Assembly: GCF_002879855.1 (NCBI RefSeq)
Contig: NZ_PNYB01000005.1
Location: 62,001-126,000, forward strand
DNA length: 64,000 bases
DNA from: Trinickia soli
Lineage (GTDB): Bacteria > Pseudomonadota > Gammaproteobacteria > Burkholderiales > Burkholderiaceae
Direction: 5' to 3'
Below, piece by piece: positions 61,682 to 64,000 of the stretch. Position numbers and translations under genes: made by a program. Position 1 is the stretch's first letter; each line of letters opens with the position of its first letter. The notes beneath the pieces are model-generated. The model worked only from the letters and a program-made list of their open reading frames with translations, had not been told where the DNA came from and made no database searches.

Positions 61682-62980
61682 ATGAATCCGTCGTCCGCAC
61701 TCTCGACTTCGGGTAAGGCGCCCGCTTCGCCACCAGTCCCCACGCCGCCAGCCGGCGAAAGCACCGGCGCCTTGGAAAATCGCCTGTCCCGCCGTCGCCG
61801 TCGGGTGTTCCGCTGGTTCGGCCTCGGCCTTGTCGTCACGGCGCTGGCAGCCGCAAGCTGGTGGTGGACCGACGCCCGCAACGTCGAGACGACCGACGAT
61901 GCCTACGTTGCGGGCGATGTCGTGCAGGTCTCACCGCTCATCGAAGGCACGGCCGTCGCCGTCTTCGCTCAGGACACGGACACTGTCGAAGCCGGCACAC
62001 CGCTTGTTCAGATCGACGCGACCGACGCACGCGTTTCGCTCGATGCGGCCGTGGATGCGCTCGCGCATGCGGTGCGCGACTATCGCTCGGCCGATGCGGA
62101 CGCGGAGCACGAACGCGTGCAGATACGTCTGCGTGCATCCGATCTCGCCCGCGCAGAAGACGACTTGCAGCGGCGCACCGCCATCGCCGCCGAAGGCGCG
62201 GTATCGAAAGAAGAGTTTCGTCATGCGGGCCACGCGGTGACCGCCGCGCAAGCCGCGCTCGATGCGCAGCGCGCCGCCTATCGCGCGAGCCTCGCGCATA
62301 TCGACGGCACCACGATCGCCTCGAGCCCGCTCGTGAAGGAAGCCGCGGCGCGCGTACGCAGCGCGGCCATCGTGCTGGCGCGCACCGTCGTCCGCGCGCC
62401 GCTCACGGGCCGCATCACCCATCGCGTGGTTCAGGTCGGTCAGCACGTGACGCCCGGCACACCGCTGCTCGAAATCGTGCCGCTCGAGCGCGTCTGGGTG
62501 GACGCGAATTTCAAGGAATCGCAACTGAAGCAGATGCAAGCGGGACAACGCGTGACCTTGCATTCCGACCTCTACGGCGGCGCCGTCACGTTTCACGGCA
62601 CGATCGAAGGATTCGAAGCAGGCACCGGCGCGGCCTTCGCGGCACTCCCCGCGCAGAACGCAACGGGCAATTGGATCAAGGTCGTGCAGCGCGTCCCGGT
62701 TCGCATCGCACTCGACCCGCATGAGCTGCGCGCGCATCCGCTGCTGATCGGCGTTTCGATGACGGCCGTCGTGCGCACGAATGAAGCCGCCGCTGCGGGT
62801 GAATCACTGGCCCTGGCTTCCGCAGCGACGAATGCTGCGCGCCCGCTGCCGCGCACCGCGGACACCACCAATATCTACGCCGATGAAAGCCATGCCGGGG
62901 ACGCGCTCGTCGCACGCACGATTCGCGCGAACGCGGCAGGCAGTCGCGGCGAGACCGAGATCGACGGGCATCGGCAATGA
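61682..62980 (+). CDS. emrA: EmrA-type membrane fusion protein
   Basis: This protein of 432 residues is the periplasmic adaptor of an EmrAB-TolC-type drug exporter. A cytoplasmic Pro-rich N-terminus and Arg cluster (RLSRRRRRVFRWF) precede one membrane helix (GLGLVVTALAAASWWW). Then come the HlyD signature (VETTDDAYVAGDVVQVSPLI), a lipoyl-like half, a long alpha-helical hairpin (about 130-240), the second lipoyl half (VVRAPLTGRITHRVVQVGQH) and WVDANFKESQLKQMQAGQ. Its stop overlaps the emrB ATG by four bases. The start at 61682 is chosen, though the frame is open from an ATG at 61667. Confidence 0.88.
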   Translation: MNPSSALSTSGKAPASPPVPTPPAGESTGALENRLSRRRRRVFRWFGLGLVVTALAAASWWWTDARNVETTDDAYVAGDVVQVSPLIEGTAVAVFAQDTDTVEAGTPLVQIDATDARVSLDAAVDALAHAVRDYRSADADAEHERVQIRLRASDLARAEDDLQRRTAIAAEGAVSKEEFRHAGHAVTAAQAALDAQRAAYRASLAHIDGTTIASSPLVKEAAARVRSAAIVLARTVVRAPLTGRITHRVVQVGQHVTPGTPLLEIVPLERVWVDANFKESQLKQMQAGQRVTLHSDLYGGAVTFHGTIEGFEAGTGAAFAALPAQNATGNWIKVVQRVPVRIALDPHELRAHPLLIGVSMTAVVRTNEAAAAGESLALASAATNAARPLPRTADTTNIYADESHAGDALVARTIRANAAGSRGETEIDGHRQ

Positions 62981-64000
62981 TCCGGCTTGTTCGTCGATGG
63001 TCCGCGCTCCGCCCCGCCCCGATACCGTTGGAACCGTTGCAAGGGCGCGCGCTGGTGGCGGTCGCGATAGCGATCAGCACAGCCAACTTCATGCAGACGT
63101 TGGATCTGACCATCGCAAACGTCGCCGTTCCGACGATTGCCGGCGACTTGGGCGTGTCGCCCGACATGGGCACCTGGATGTTGACGTCGTTCGCGACGCC
63201 GCTCGCCATTACGTTGCCGCTCACGGGATGGCTCGCACAACGCTTCGGCCAGGTGCGCCTGTTTTGCGTCTCGGTTGCGCTGTTCATCGCCATGTCGATG
63301 CTCTGCGGCCTCGCGCCGACATTCGGCTCGTTGATCGTTTTTCGCGCATTGCAGGGCGCCGCATCAGGCCCGCTGACGGCGCTCTCCCAAGCGCTGCTGG
63401 TCGCCGTCTTCCCCTCGTCCCGCCGCAACGTTGCGCTCGCCGTCTGGCAAACGACGACATTCATCGCCCCTGTGCTCGGCCCGATTGCCGGGGGCTGGAT
63501 CACCGATAACATCGCCTGGCCGTGGATCTTCTATATCAACGCCCCCACCGGCGCAGCCGTGCTCGTCATCCTGATGCGCACGCTGTCGGGCCGCGATAAC
63601 CCGACGCGCAAGCTGCCTGTCGATACGGTCGGGCTCGTGTTGCTGGCATTGGCGTTCGGCTCTTTGCAACTGATGCTGGACCGCGGTCAGAACCTCGATT
63701 GGTTTGCGTCCACATCGATTCAAGTGCTGGCAGCGCTCTGCGTCGTGAGTCTCGTCGCACTCGTCCTATGGGAACTGACGGAGCTTCACCCGATCGTCGA
63801 TCTGAAATTGTTCGGACAACTGAATTTCTCTGCAGGGACCATCGCCGTCACCGTAGGCTTCGGCGTTTACTACGCAGCGCTCGTGCTCGTCCCGCTATGG
63901 CTGCAAACGCAGCAGGGCTACACGGCCACGTGGGCCGGCATCGCGACGGCGCCGCTCGGAATCGCGGGCATCGTCATCGCGCCGTTGATCGGCCGGATTC
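62977..64000 (+). CDS. emrB: EmrB-type DHA2 drug exporter, incomplete at window end
   Basis: The frame opens with ATG inside the emrA stop (ATGA) and runs off the right edge after about 341 codons. It has the 14-helix DHA2 major-facilitator pattern. Helix 1 carries ISTANFMQTLDLTIANVAVP, motif A-like sequence is PLTGWLAQRFGQVRLF, then FRALQGAASGPLTALSQALL and motif C-like VLGPIAGGWITDNIAWPWIF. It exports hydrophobic compounds using proton motive force together with EmrA and an outer-membrane channel. No damage is seen in the visible part. Confidence 0.9.
   Translation, partial: MIRLVRRWSALRPAPIPLEPLQGRALVAVAIAISTANFMQTLDLTIANVAVPTIAGDLGVSPDMGTWMLTSFATPLAITLPLTGWLAQRFGQVRLFCVSVALFIAMSMLCGLAPTFGSLIVFRALQGAASGPLTALSQALLVAVFPSSRRNVALAVWQTTTFIAPVLGPIAGGWITDNIAWPWIFYINAPTGAAVLVILMRTLSGRDNPTRKLPVDTVGLVLLALAFGSLQLMLDRGQNLDWFASTSIQVLAALCVVSLVALVLWELTELHPIVDLKLFGQLNFSAGTIAVTVGFGVYYAALVLVPLWLQTQQGYTATWAGIATAPLGIAGIVIAPLIGRI

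Overview
The window comes from a GC-rich betaproteobacterium of the Burkholderiaceae (Burkholderia, Paraburkholderia or a close relative). The evidence is codon use, a phasin, an EmrAB pump and a large Burkholderia-style two-partner-secretion / contact-dependent inhibition (CDI) locus. No rRNA, tRNA or CRISPR array was recognised.

Layout. (1) 1-11.57 kb is ordinary chromosome: the start of an exported protein, a lipoprotein, a phasin, small and exported hypotheticals, a LysR remnant, and a LysR regulator divergent from an operon with a complete polar amino-acid ABC importer, a threonine-aldolase-like PLP enzyme and an amidohydrolase. (2) 11.55-19 kb is an accumulation zone of broken pieces. 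It holds a DUF29/haemagglutinin fusion, an IS21 end, a HigA antitoxin with a nonsense-mutated RelE-type toxin, a damaged DUF29/recombinase remnant split by a 1,737-bp IS with a clean 6-bp target duplication, an IS110-family remnant, and an IS256-family element with a double frameshift. (3) 18.7-39 kb alternates orphan CdiA C-terminal toxin/immunity cassettes with two copies of one 7,478-bp segment (19810-27287 and 29477-36954). By eye the copies differ at one synonymous base. Each carries an operon of primase-helicase, Xer-type tyrosine recombinase and DUF29 protein, a divergent XRE regulator, and an IS21-family element. Next to copy 2 lie a small unknown gene, a striking tandem array of GC-rich hairpins, and a SymE-like gene. 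(4) 38.7-59.3 kb, on the minus strand, is the TPS/CDI operon read from high to low coordinates: a first TpsA exoprotein (frameshifted), the TpsB outer-membrane transporter, a periplasmic parvulin-type prolyl isomerase, a giant CdiA of about 5,100 residues (one frameshift) and its immunity gene. (5) 60-64 kb is ordinary chromosome again: an FlK-like thioesterase, a nitronate-monooxygenase-like flavoenzyme and emrA/emrB (emrB runs off the end).

How it fits together. TpsB should export both TpsA proteins, with the prolyl isomerase as periplasmic chaperone. CdiA would deliver its C-terminal nuclease-like toxin and CdiI would protect siblings. The orphan cassettes downstream share the pre-toxin motif NE[T/V]LNN with cdiA, so they look like a reservoir that could be recombined onto the cdiA stalk. 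The recombinase/primase/DUF29 unit recurs, intact or as debris, beside the orphan cassettes. It is the best candidate here for a little-described mobile element that spreads or amplifies CDI cassettes. A target duplication (catctc) around the IS21 element exists only when the right flank of copy 2 is used, so copy 2 is probably the parent and copy 1 the daughter.
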